A stretch of 12,483 nt of DNA, taken from NCBI GenBank assembly GCA_910588935.1, contig CAJUSM010000072.1, positions 1 through 12,483 of the forward strand, given 5' to 3'. Below are positions 1-5,759 of the stretch, one piece after another. The notes below the pieces were generated by a model, which ran no database searches, was not told the DNA's origin, and worked only from the letters and a program-made list of their open reading frames with translations. How positions within the stretch are numbered: position 1 is the first letter of the stretch; every line of letters starts with the position of its first letter. This DNA is from an uncultured Oscillospiraceae bacterium (lineage in GTDB: Bacteria; Bacillota; Clostridia; Oscillospirales; Acutalibacteraceae). The position numbers and the translations under genes were made by a program.

Positions 1-7
1 TTTCCAT
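1..7 (-). CDS. First codons of a gene running off the left edge, probably an ABC transporter ATPase
   Basis: Read on the minus strand, an ATG at 7-5 followed by GAA and one further base is preceded at ideal distance by a very strong ribosome site, so a gene begins here and continues outside the window. Only Met-Glu can be read. It directly follows a response regulator/kinase pair, and a BceR-type box lies upstream. In Firmicutes that position is typically taken by the ATPase of a peptide-detoxifying ABC transporter, many of which begin Met-Glu. The start is seen; the identity is inference from context. Confidence 0.6.
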
Positions 8-15
8 AGGGTATC

Positions 16-24
16 AACCTCCTT
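16..24 (-). promoter_or_regulatory. Strong ribosome binding site (AAGGAGGTT) for the left-edge gene
   Basis: On the minus strand AAGGAGGTT lies eight bases before the ATG at 7-5 and nearly matches the full anti-Shine-Dalgarno sequence. It is the strongest ribosome site in the window and suggests a highly translated product. A possible extended -10 (TGCTATCTT, 40-32) just upstream would give a short leader of under 25 bases, so this gene may have its own promoter, not only readthrough from the kinase. Confidence 0.75.
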
Positions 25-44
25 CACCGAAAAGATAGCAGATA

Positions 45-78
45 CAGCTTACAATTAGGTGAATTTCAGCTTACAATT
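45..78. repeat. Direct repeat of CAGCTTACAATT, two copies 22 bp apart
   Basis: CAGCTTACAATT occurs at 45-56 and again at 67-78. The second copy forms the left half of the TTACA-N4-TGTAA box; the first supplies a lone TTACA half-site (49-53). A spacing of 22 bp is about two helical turns, so both would face the same side of the DNA. This fits a main site plus a secondary half-site for a dimeric OmpR-family regulator. Confidence 0.5.
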
Positions 79-84
79 CTGTAA
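71..84 (-). promoter_or_regulatory. BceR-type operator box, TTACA-ATTC-TGTAA
   Basis: The sequence is a perfect inverted repeat, TTACA-N4-TGTAA, overlapping the kinase stop codon (73-71). It fits the TNACA-N4-TGTAA consensus described for BceR-like response regulators of low-GC Gram-positives. It lies about 65-75 bases before the left-edge gene and upstream of a possible extended -10 at 40-32, a reasonable position for an activator site. The match is seen; binding by the adjacent regulator is inferred. Confidence 0.6.
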
Positions 85-1300
85 GGAAAGAAATTGTAAA
101 TGTTGTTCCCTCGTTTACTTCACTTTGTACCGAGATAAACCCGCCCTGCCCCTCAATAATAGATTTTGCCAGGGGCAGGCCCAGCCCAACACCTTGCGTA
201 TTCAGAGAATGTTTGCTTCGGTAAAAGCGTTTGAAGATATGATGGATGTCCTCCGGCGCGATGCCGTCTCCATTATCAGATATGAATATGCGAAATACCG
301 CTGGCGCGCGCTCCCATGTAATTTGAATGATTCCACCCGGCCTTACATGGTCTAGCGCGTTTTTAACAATATTGCCAATCGCTTCACTTGTCCATTCCAG
401 ATCGCAAGCAAGCCTCTGTTCTGTGTTTTTTTCAAAGAGTATTTTTTTGTTTTCGCTTTTTGCCCTTGTTGACAATTCGTTGATGGATAGAGAAATCAAC
501 TCTGACACACGACAGCTGGTTTTCTCAAAAAGAATATTTCCACTGTCTAACCGTGTAATTTTCAGCATGGATTGAATTAGCCGCTCCATACGCTTTAAGG
601 CAAGCCCTATTTTGCCCGAAAACTCTTCCACCGTTTCGGGGTTATCTGGCTCATCCTCAATAATTTCCTGATACATGGCAAGTGCGGCAAGGGGCGTTTT
701 CAGCTGATGGGAAATATCTGAAATGGCGCTTTTTAAAAATTCCCTTGCGTTATGCTCTGTTTCGCTTTTTGCTTGCAGCATTGTGGCAAGCTGCTCAATC
801 TGGCCAAATAACTGAAAAACCGCCCCCTCGCTGTTTTGCGGCAGATGGCAGGAATAGTCGCCTTTGATGTAATTCTGAATGGCCGCCTCTGCCTGCTCAT
901 ATAACCGTTTCCGCTGCCAGAAAAACAACAATGTTCCAATGAAAAGAACCACGGCCAGCAATAAGGAAATGGCGATAATGGAATAAATAGAAGTATGCTG
1001 AAATTGAGTGATATAGGGCAAGCCAAAACGATTATTTAGGTTTTTTATACCAACCGCGGCTGAAAATTCTTCTCCGGCAATGCTAATGCGGGTATTTGTA
1101 ATCGCTGCCGCGATAATGTCTCTTGAAACGCCCTGCTCTAAAAGAGAGGAAACAACTGCTTCATCATGCAAGAGGCACGTTATTTTCACGGAGTTTGTTT
1201 GATATAGATAGAGCAACAGCCATGCTCCTGCAATCAAAAGGCTAAAAACGGCTAAGAAGCATCCATAGAGTTTAATTTGCTTATCTTGGTAAAAGCTCAT
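71..1300 (-). CDS. Two-component sensor histidine kinase with an extracytoplasmic domain
   Basis: This membrane kinase probably senses an envelope stress or antibiotic and phosphorylates the regulator encoded just upstream. From the chosen ATG at 1300 it is 409 residues. A first membrane helix lies near residues 10-33, an outside domain of about 70 residues follows, and a second helix is near 106-128. The H-box SHQLKTPLAAL carries the phospho-histidine at about residue 198. The ATP domain shows an N-box (NIVKNALDH), DNGDGI, FKRFYR and GVGLGL, so all catalytic boxes are present. The start was chosen because its ATG overlaps the regulator stop as ATGA and follows GGAAAGAGG; a start six codons earlier has no such support. 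BceS-type sensors have almost no outside loop, so this kinase is not classic BceS despite the BceR-like box at its end. Confidence 0.93.
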   Translation of the reverse strand: MSFYQDKQIKLYGCFLAVFSLLIAGAWLLLYLYQTNSVKITCLLHDEAVVSSLLEQGVSRDIIAAAITNTRISIAGEEFSAAVGIKNLNNRFGLPYITQFQHTSIYSIIAISLLLAVVLFIGTLLFFWQRKRLYEQAEAAIQNYIKGDYSCHLPQNSEGAVFQLFGQIEQLATMLQAKSETEHNAREFLKSAISDISHQLKTPLAALAMYQEIIEDEPDNPETVEEFSGKIGLALKRMERLIQSMLKITRLDSGNILFEKTSCRVSELISLSINELSTRAKSENKKILFEKNTEQRLACDLEWTSEAIGNIVKNALDHVRPGGIIQITWERAPAVFRIFISDNGDGIAPEDIHHIFKRFYRSKHSLNTQGVGLGLPLAKSIIEGQGGFISVQSEVNEGTTFTISFLTEL

Positions 1301-1995
1301 ATAGCTGCCTCTTTCCATTGATAACCAAACCCGCGAACAGTGACCAGGCGTTTAGGATGTGAGGGGTCTGCCTCTACCTTTTCCCGGAGCCGCCGCACAT
1401 AGACGGATAGTGTATTGTCATCCACAAAGTTTCCCGCTTCGTCCCATAGCTCGCTTAAAATAACTTTTCGTGTAACAATGCGATTTGCATTTCGTATCAG
1501 AAGGCATAGCAGCCGGTATTCCGCGCTTGTCAGTTCCAAATTTTTACCGTTCAACAAAGCCCGGCTGCCTAAAAGGTCAACCGTTACATCGCCACATTCT
1601 ATAAGTGCTGTACTGCCCGTGTTTGGTGCACCCGCTCGCCGAAACAGCGCGCGAATGCGGGAGCATAATTCCCCTAGCCTGAACGGTTTTGTAATGTAAT
1701 CATCGCCTCCACTGTCCAGGCCTCGGATAATGTTCACTTCCTCGTCAGAGGCAGTCAAAAAAATAATAGGGATTTGCTGGCCCCGCCGGCGCACCGCCTC
1801 ACAAACGTCAAAACCTGTTCCATCGGGTAAAGCCACATCCAGAATGAGCAGGTCGTACTTTCCAATATTCTCGATGCTGTTGAGCGCTTCAGAAACAGTA
1901 CGAACAATTTCGGCGTCAAATCCGTTTTTCTTTAAAGAATACTTCAAACCATCTACAAGGCTTATATCATCTTCCAGCAACAAAATTTTACTCAT
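1297..1995 (-). CDS. OmpR/PhoB-family response regulator
   Basis: A transcription factor of 232 residues, activated by phosphorylation from the kinase encoded next to it. The receiver domain (about 1-118) has the acidic pair E8-D9-D10, the phospho-acceptor D53 in the ILDVALPDG motif, T81 and K103 (ITKPF). A winged-helix DNA-binding domain fills the rest, with the typical LTSAEYRLL and VYVRRLREK stretches and a VRGFGYQW end. The start at 1995 is preceded by GGAAAGG at good spacing; upstream in-frame starts would add 17 uncharacteristic residues. The kinase gene begins inside its stop codon (ATGA), so the two are translationally coupled. A likely target is the TTACA-N4-TGTAA box downstream of the kinase. 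Confidence 0.95.
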   Translation of the reverse strand: MSKILLLEDDISLVDGLKYSLKKNGFDAEIVRTVSEALNSIENIGKYDLLILDVALPDGTGFDVCEAVRRRGQQIPIIFLTASDEEVNIIRGLDSGGDDYITKPFRLGELCSRIRALFRRAGAPNTGSTALIECGDVTVDLLGSRALLNGKNLELTSAEYRLLCLLIRNANRIVTRKVILSELWDEAGNFVDDNTLSVYVRRLREKVEADPSHPKRLVTVRGFGYQWKEAAI

Positions 1996-2137
1996 AGCGC
2001 AGCCCCTTTCCATGTTTTGTTCCGCCATCAATAGGTTTTCTGGCATCCTTGGGCATCAGCCGCAAGGTGATGATGTGCCCAGAAGAACATCTGCCGGTCA
2101 TCAAGGGAGCATTAGACGGGGCTATCGAAAGCAAATG

Positions 2138-2177
2138 GAGGCCGCTTTGCGAGAACACAGAGCGGCTTCTATTTTTT
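2138..2177 (+). terminator. Intrinsic terminator on the plus strand
   Basis: GAGGCCGCT (2138-2146) pairs with AGCGGCTTC (2161-2169) in a nine-pair stem with one G-U, a 14-base loop, and a T-rich tail (TATTTTTT). It works only for plus-strand transcription. I see no plus-strand gene to its left that it would serve: the genes there are on the minus strand. It may be left over from a lost gene, or may shield this region from readthrough. Confidence 0.6.
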
Positions 2178-2230
2178 GCGCTTTTCAAAGATTTTCGGCC
2201 AGAAGTTGGGGCAACAGAAGATGCCATAGG

Positions 2231-2383
2231 CTACTTCAAATAGTTTACCGCTAAAATAGCAACTCCCAGCACCGCCAGTATCACCCCGGTAACGCGGTTC
2301 AATGTGGCGGGGCTCATGCCTGCAAAGCCGGTGCCCAGCCCGGCCCCCATTCCCGCGATAAAGCAAACCAGTAGTGTCAGCAT
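2231..2383 (-). pseudogene. TSUP (TauE/SafE-like) membrane protein with its middle deleted
   Basis: An open frame of 50 residues, in a frame that reads as pure membrane protein. Residues 1-24 look like the front of a TauE/SafE-type transporter (CFIAGMGAGLGTGFAGMS). Residues 25-50 look like the last helix of the same family (LNRVTGVILAVLGVAILAV). Full members run to about 250 residues, so roughly 200 residues appear to be missing between them while the frame is kept. The start ATG overlaps the end of the upstream marR remnant by seven bases, with GGAGGG eight bases before it, so the two were coupled. The product, if made, is a small two-helix hydrophobic peptide. A genuine small membrane protein is an alternative. 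Confidence 0.6.
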
Positions 2384-2671
2384 TTTGTGCCCTCCAAGAA
2401 GCTGTCAATATTATTTTGAATCCTCCGGCTAAAATCTTTCAGAGCTTCTATCTCACCGGTTGAAAAATCCTTGAGAATGGCGGCGAAGAACCGCTCCCGC
2501 GCCAGCCGCCCCTCGCGCGCGATTGGCATAGCCTTTTCGCGAAGCTTCAGGTGCGCGGCCTTGCGGTTGCCCTCCGCGTATTCCCGAAACAGCATACCGC
2601 GCTCCTTTAAGTTCTTTTTTTGAACTATTTTATCAGCCAGATCCTCCTTTGCCAAGCGGCCGGAATGCTTT
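2377..2671 (-). pseudogene. MarR-family regulator lacking its N-terminal part
   Basis: The frame reads as the second half of a MarR-type repressor. A helix segment (LAKEDLADKIV) is followed by the wing region (LKERGMLFREYAEGNRKAAHLKL) and a long C-terminal dimerisation helix ending near RRIQNNIDSFLEG. MarR proteins are usually about 140-160 residues; here only about 97 can be assigned and the first helices are missing. The recognition helix also seems short: only QKKN separates LADKIV from LKERG, where about ten residues are usual. The only start in the marR part is a TTG at 2655 with no good ribosome site. Upstream, the frame runs straight into the dispersed repeat at 2672, so the gene was probably cut there. 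It overlaps the start of the TSUP remnant. Confidence 0.6.
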
Positions 2672-2773
2672 GGGAGTGGGCAGCCGAGGAGATAAAGGCG
2701 AGCGAGAGAAGAAAAAACCGCAGCTCTCAGATGCCATGAGAAAATGAGAAAGGCTGCGGGGTTGTGGGGCGGG
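2672..2773 (+). repeat. Dispersed repeat, copy 1
   Basis: This copy shares an extended, readily aligned sequence with copies at 3792 and 5535, all in the same orientation. Landmarks in order are GGGAGTGGGCA, CGAGGAGATAAAGGC, GAGAAGAAAAAACCGC, CTCTCAGATGCC, TGAGAAAATG and CTGCGGGGTTGTGGGGCGG. It codes for nothing recognisable. Its left edge meets the broken front of marR. On the minus strand it contains a terminator. I do not recognise the family; a non-autonomous mobile element or a repeated terminator cassette is possible. Confidence 0.7.
2712..2759 (-). terminator. Intrinsic terminator inside repeat copy 1
   Basis: On the minus strand CCGCAGC (2759-2753) pairs with GCTGCGG (2724-2718), an inner TCTCA/TGAGA pairing lies between them, and six T follow at once (2717-2712). 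It would stop transcripts of the YoaK gene before they reach the marR remnant. The equivalent places in copies 2 and 3 use a shorter hairpin, CGGC-N8-GCCG, with the same T run. Confidence 0.6.
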
Positions 2774-2980
2774 GCGTATCAACCTGGCGTACTGGCTCCG
2801 CGCCCACGGCGAAGCATTAAAAAAACCGGCTACGGTTTCCGGCAGGTCCTGGGCGGCAAGGGTACCGCTTTTATTATGCCGGCGCTGGGAAACAGTGATA
2901 TGTGCCCGAGGGCCCCATTGATATGCCGCCGTACATCAGCCCCCGCCCATTCCCAGAAGGAAACCTGGAGCCGGTGATGG
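2774..2980. other. Stretch between repeat copy 1 and the YoaK gene, no convincing gene
   Basis: Short stretches look protein-like in different plus-strand frames (for example NLAYWLRAHGEALKKP near 2780, and PEGPIDMPPYISPRPFPEG near 2910), but no frame stays open with a start and a ribosome site. I read this as non-coding or as scrambled gene remains. I see no RNA gene or promoter in it. Confidence 0.4.
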
Positions 2981-3008
2981 CCCTGTGGCCACTTTAGTGG
3001 CCACAGGG
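2981..3008. repeat. Perfect 28-bp hairpin at the 3' end of the YoaK gene
   Basis: CCCTGTGGCCACT and AGTGGCCACAGGG form a perfect 13-bp stem around a TT loop. The right arm encodes the last residues of the YoaK protein (Pro-Cys-Gly-His) and the stop codon covers the loop. There is no T run on either side, so it is not a classic intrinsic terminator. It may block 3' exonuclease attack on the mRNA or be a recombination or protein-binding site. Confidence 0.7.
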
Positions 3009-3710
3009 TTTCCGGTCGAGCAGATCGTGCTCCGCGCCCAAGTCGGCGCGAATCAGCTTTACCAGCACAATGCCCATGGGCACAAGGGCGGCCCAGACAG
3101 CCCTCTCCCCCAGGATCGGGCAGAGAAAGGTCAGCAGCGCCGCGCCGGCAAAGAACGCCAAGACCATCCCGGCATGGATCAGCCCCCGGCGCAAGGCCAA
3201 GCTGTCCCCTTTGCGGGCAGCTTTCGCCAGACCCACTCCGATCTGCCGGACGTGATTGGTGCAGAAAGTGGTGGCCATGGGGATGCCCTCGGCCTGCCGG
3301 AAGGTGTTGTACTGCATGGACGCGATGAAGTTGACGATTACCTGCACCACCTGATGGGGCATGGACAGCGGGATGAAACCCAGGAGGAACAGCACCGCTG
3401 TTTCAAAAATAATCAGGTAGGTGTCCCAGCGCAGGAACCCCAGCCGTTTCACCGGCGAGGGCAAAATCTCCGACACAAACGCGCCCAAGAGATACGCCGA
3501 GATGGGTATTAAAAAGTACAGCCCGCCCAGCCAGTCGCCTTTGCCGAAGTTGATGGCCATGACCACCACATTGGCGGTTTGGGCGTTGCAGAACACCCCG
3601 CCCCGCAGAACATAGGTGTAGGCGCCCATCATACCGGCGCTGGCCATGAGCAGGGCGTAGATAATTTTCTGTTCACAGACAAGATAGTCATTTTTCGATT
3701 GGTTTTTCAC
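2994..3710 (-). CDS. YoaK/DUF1275 family membrane protein
   Basis: A 238-residue integral membrane protein of the YoaK (DUF1275) family, whose biochemical role is not established. Diagnostic stretches are GAYTYVLRGGVFCNAQTANVV near the front and QYNTFRQAEGIPMATTFCTN near the middle. About six hydrophobic segments are visible (near 15-35, 45-55, 63-83, 100-120, 122-135 and 180-220), and the length is normal for the family. Translation starts with GTG at 3710, preceded by AAGGGA nine bases upstream, a modest site. The gene stands alone, flanked on both sides by copies of the dispersed repeat in the same orientation, and ends in a perfect hairpin. No partner gene hints at a substrate. Confidence 0.9.
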   Translation of the reverse strand: MKNQSKNDYLVCEQKIIYALLMASAGMMGAYTYVLRGGVFCNAQTANVVVMAINFGKGDWLGGLYFLIPISAYLLGAFVSEILPSPVKRLGFLRWDTYLIIFETAVLFLLGFIPLSMPHQVVQVIVNFIASMQYNTFRQAEGIPMATTFCTNHVRQIGVGLAKAARKGDSLALRRGLIHAGMVLAFFAGAALLTFLCPILGERAVWAALVPMGIVLVKLIRADLGAEHDLLDRKPCGH

Positions 3711-3791
3711 AAAAAACAGTCCCTTGTATTGGATTTACAGGAAACCACTGTAAGGCTTTTTCAAGCGAAAATCAATATGCGTGCCGAAAGG
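3711..3791. other. Short AT-rich upstream region of the YoaK gene
   Basis: This stretch lies between the YoaK start and repeat copy 2. It must hold the promoter if the gene is not read through from the right, because the terminator in copy 2 faces it. Apart from the TTACAG/CTGTAA inverted repeat nothing clear is visible. Confidence 0.4.
3735..3753 (-). promoter_or_regulatory. Inverted repeat TTACAG-N7-CTGTAA upstream of the YoaK gene
   Basis: TTACAG (3735-3740) and CTGTAA (3748-3753) form a symmetric site 25-43 bases before the GTG start. On the minus strand a TTGAAA lies upstream and a TGTAAA overlaps the site, but their 19-base spacing is long for a -35/-10 pair. The position suits an operator over the promoter; no regulator can be named. 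Confidence 0.35.
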
Positions 3792-3908
3792 GGGAGTGGG
3801 CAAACGAGGAGATAAAGGCAAGCAGGAGAAGAAAAAACGCGGCTCTCAGATGCCGTGAGAAAATGGGAAAAGTTTCGCCTGCGGGGTTGTGGGGCGGCGC
3901 CCCGCGAC
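3792..3908 (+). repeat. Dispersed repeat, copy 2
   Basis: This copy aligns with copy 1 over nearly its whole length and is the most complete of the three: it keeps the TTTCGCCTGCGGGGTTGTGGGGC end that leads into a large hairpin. It lies just upstream of the minus-strand YoaK gene, downstream of lacI. With copy 1 it brackets the YoaK gene as direct repeats about 1.1 kb apart. Confidence 0.7.
3832..3857 (-). terminator. Intrinsic terminator inside repeat copy 2
   Basis: On the minus strand a stem of six pairs (CGCGGC 3838-3843 against GCCGTG 3852-3857, one G-U) closes an eight-base loop and is followed by six T (3837-3832). It is oriented to end transcripts coming from lacI, whose stop codon is about 600 bases away, before they enter the YoaK gene. 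Confidence 0.5.
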
Positions 3909-3918
3909 CTTGCCGCAG
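3879..3918. repeat. Long GC-rich hairpin at the right end of repeat copy 2
   Basis: GGTTGTGGGGC (3885-3895) pairs over all 11 positions (two G-U) with GCCCCGCGACC (3899-3909) around a three-base loop. An outer CTGCGG/CCGCAG pairing (3879-3884 and 3913-3918) is separated by a small TTG bulge. Copy 1 keeps only the left arm and copy 3 has neither, so the hairpin may be the true end of the repeat, lost in the other copies. Confidence 0.5.
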
Positions 3919-4455
3919 GGGGAAGGTCCCCGGTGGGGACCGTTCTGACCCGGTCTACGCTGCCGCTCCGGTCGGTGCTGGACGTGTGCCACTGGCACAT
4001 TGATTCTGGCGGCGGGGCTCGTGTTCGCCGTCCTGGCCGGAACCGGGGCTTTGTCAGACTATCACTGGCCGAATATCCAGGCCCGGACAGCAGGCCACGG
4101 CCAGCGCGGCCCACAGCCTGGGTCGATACGGTCAAAATGCTTTTTTCGATGCGGCGAAGGGCCTTTTGACATCGGCAGCCTTAGTTGGTAGCAGAATTTT
4201 GCGAACCAGCCGAACGCCACATCATATCAATTTTTATGATAATTCAAAAACCGCTTGCATTCAGCGGGCAAAAAGGCAAGAACCCGCTTCATATCCTGAT
4301 GGACAAGCCTGCCGCCAGGGATTCATATTCAGCAGCGCGGATACCGGAACATGAGAAAAACACAAGCGAATATAAACTCTGTGAAATCGTGGAAGAAAAG
4401 CCAGCCTTGGCGTTACGCCGCGCGCCGGGGGTTTACGGTAACCACGGGCGGAAAA
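3919..4455. other. Gene-poor stretch of about 540 bases downstream of lacI
   Basis: I find no gene I can defend here. A hydrophobic run (LILAAGLVFAVLAGTGAL, near 4000-4055, plus strand) and a protein-like stretch (FSGQKGKNPLHILMDKPA, near 4257-4310) suggest broken remnants of older genes, but neither has a sound start, a ribosome site or a recognisable family. I see no tRNA, CRISPR or clear terminator directly after lacI. Confidence 0.4.
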
Positions 4456-5466
4456 TCAAGAGCCAAACCGCGAAGAGGATTCCAGCGTGTGGCGGATCAC
4501 CACCCGATAGTCTCGCTCTAGATCACCTTGAATGGCGGCATGGAGGATGTGCACGGCAGTGCCCCCCATTTCATTGTGATGGGGGTCAATGTAGGGGAGC
4601 CCCTCATGATTGAAGTCCCAGCCGTCGTTGTCATCCATGGCTAAGATAGGGATCTCGGCCGCCTCCCGGCTCATAGAGCGCAGGGCGTAAAGGGCGCCAG
4701 TAGCCATAACGTCCGTCATGCCTACAATGGCCTCCAGGTCTGGGTGGGCCTGCAAAAGCTTGTGGCAGCCGGAATAGCCCCCCTCTACAGACATATCTGC
4801 AAAGCTGACCAGCGTGGGGTCCACCTTTAGGCCGGCGTTCATCATGGCCAGATAGTAGCCGTTCAGGCGCTTTTTCTCAAACAGGGGGGCATGGGGAATG
4901 GATTCTACCGCCAGCATGCCAATTTTCTTTTTGCCCTGGTCCAGAAAAAACCTGGCCGCGTCCTCGCCCATTTGCACCTCGTCGTTATACACCACCCGGT
5001 TATAGGTTTCAGAGAGGATGGGCTCGCCGATCTGTACCACGGGGTAAGCGGCCACCAGCCGCTGAAACTCTAGGGAAACGTCCGCGCAGTTCAGCAGCAG
5101 AATACCTGCCAGCAGTGGGGAGAGCGTTTCAATTAGCCCCGAGATATGCTCAAACTCCGCCTGGCTGTCATAGTGGGCGCATACGGCCTGGTAGCCCATG
5201 GCGGTGGCGGTGCTCTGAAAGGCGTAAAGGATGGCCGGGAGGTAGTCGCTGCAAACCGCCAGCAGGATTTTCTTTTCTCCGGTTTGGCGGTTGGGGCTTT
5301 GAGCAATAGCATGGGTACGGTCTGGGGCCTGATAGCCCACTTTTTCCACCGCGGCCATCACTCGGTCTCGTTTCTCTTGGGTTACGGAGTAGCTGCCGTT
5401 TAGTACCCGGGACACCGTGGCCGTGGAGACATTGGCTTCTTTTGCTACATCTAAGATGGATGCCAT
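4456..5466 (-). CDS. LacI-family transcriptional repressor
   Basis: A 336-residue sugar-responsive repressor of standard length. Residues 1-45 are the LacI helix-turn-helix (ASILDVAKEANVSTATVSRVLNG). The periplasmic-binding-protein-like sensor domain follows from about residue 65, with family features such as GILLLN, GRS-like KKKIGML, IVGMTDVMATGAL and PILAMDDND. The ATG at 5466 was chosen over a GTG five codons earlier because the AAAGGAA ribosome site lies between them. The gene is transcribed away from the glycoside operon and faces it across a 409-base gap with promoters in both directions, the usual place for a local regulator. Its ligand is probably a sugar or glycoside taken up by that operon. 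I see no damage. Confidence 0.94.
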   Translation of the reverse strand: MASILDVAKEANVSTATVSRVLNGSYSVTQEKRDRVMAAVEKVGYQAPDRTHAIAQSPNRQTGEKKILLAVCSDYLPAILYAFQSTATAMGYQAVCAHYDSQAEFEHISGLIETLSPLLAGILLLNCADVSLEFQRLVAAYPVVQIGEPILSETYNRVVYNDEVQMGEDAARFFLDQGKKKIGMLAVESIPHAPLFEKKRLNGYYLAMMNAGLKVDPTLVSFADMSVEGGYSGCHKLLQAHPDLEAIVGMTDVMATGALYALRSMSREAAEIPILAMDDNDGWDFNHEGLPYIDPHHNEMGGTAVHILHAAIQGDLERDYRVVIRHTLESSSRFGS

Positions 5467-5502
5467 AGCAGTTCCTTTCACTTACATCAGCATTTTCCTT
5501 AT

Positions 5503-5531
5503 ATTATACAGCAAGGCGCCTCAAAAATCAA
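5503..5531 (-). promoter_or_regulatory. Promoter of the LacI-family gene
   Basis: On the minus strand TTGATT (5531-5526), a spacer of exactly 17 bases, and TATAAT (5508-5503) form a near-consensus housekeeping promoter about 37 bases before the ATG. The spacer contains the palindrome AGGCGCCT with a central CG, which could serve self-repression by a LacI-type protein. Confidence 0.8.
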
Positions 5532-5534
5532 CTT

Positions 5535-5616
5535 GGAGAGTGTAAGGAGATAAAGGTAAGCGAGAGAAGAAAAACCGCGGCTCTTAGATGCCGAGAGAAA
5601 ATGGGAAAAGTTTCGC
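5535..5616 (+). repeat. Dispersed repeat, copy 3
   Basis: The shortest and most diverged copy: GGAGAGTGTAAGGAGATAAAGG, GCGAGAGAAGAAAAACCGCGG, CTCTTAGATGCCGAGAG and AAAATGGGAAAAGTTTCGC landmarks remain, in the same orientation as the other two. It lies directly upstream of the lacI promoter. A weak CGGC-N8-GCCG hairpin with five T remains on the minus strand (5593-5570). Confidence 0.65.
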
Positions 5617-5632
5617 AGACTTCGCTTCAAGT

Positions 5633-5648
5633 GGGTTTTCAGAAAAAC
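5633..5648. promoter_or_regulatory. Operator-like site 1, GGGTTTTCAGAAAAAC
   Basis: A near-palindromic site lying about 20 bases upstream of the -35 box of the operon promoter. It shares GGGTTTTC(A/T)GAAAA with site 2, whose start is exactly 92 bases further on. A LacI-family repressor is encoded next door, so these two are the best candidates for its operators, by inference. Confidence 0.4.
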
Positions 5649-5668
5649 CAGAATCGCATTGTGCATTA

Positions 5669-5697
5669 TTTACATAAATTTTCTTACAAAATATAAA
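5669..5697 (+). promoter_or_regulatory. Promoter of the glycoside operon
   Basis: TTTACA (5669-5674), a 17-base spacer and TATAAA (5692-5697) make a good housekeeping promoter, with transcription expected to begin near 5704. That leaves a leader of about 170 bases before the first gene, long enough for an operator, a leader peptide or RNA structure. Confidence 0.7.
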
Positions 5698-5724
5698 AAG
5701 CGCAGAATTTGTCATGTGGCGCAA

Positions 5725-5740
5725 GGGTTTTCTGAAAAGT
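5725..5740. promoter_or_regulatory. Operator-like site 2, GGGTTTTCTGAAAAGT
   Basis: TTTTC-T-GAAAA is a perfect odd-length palindrome just downstream of the expected transcription start (about +22 to +37). With site 1 upstream of the promoter it would let a repressor dimer pair loop the DNA, as in the lac operon where O1 and O3 are also about 92 bp apart. Confidence 0.45.
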
Positions 5741-5759
5741 GGTAATATATATGTAATGA

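Noticed and set aside
2008..2243. A plus-strand frame with protein-like sequence (PEEHLPVIKGALDGAIES)
   Set aside because: It has only a TTG start without a ribosome site and runs through a strong terminator whose stem and T run explain its LLFFALF stretch.
3792..3918. Repeat plus hairpin as an integron attC site
   Set aside because: The gene-repeat-gene layout is suggestive, but I find no RYYYAAC/GTTRRRY core pair at the ends and no integrase gene in the window.
3855..4169. Plus-strand frame of about 104 residues
   Set aside because: It starts inside repeat copy 2, is rich in Arg, Pro and Gly as expected of non-coding GC-rich DNA, and matches no family I know.
4185..4613. Plus-strand frame of 142 residues
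   Set aside because: Its last third is antisense to the well-supported LacI gene and it lacks a ribosome site; at most the first part is a remnant.
2672..5616. Three repeats as a CRISPR array
   Set aside because: The copies are about 80-115 bases long and over 1 kb apart with genes between them, with no short regular spacers and no cas genes.
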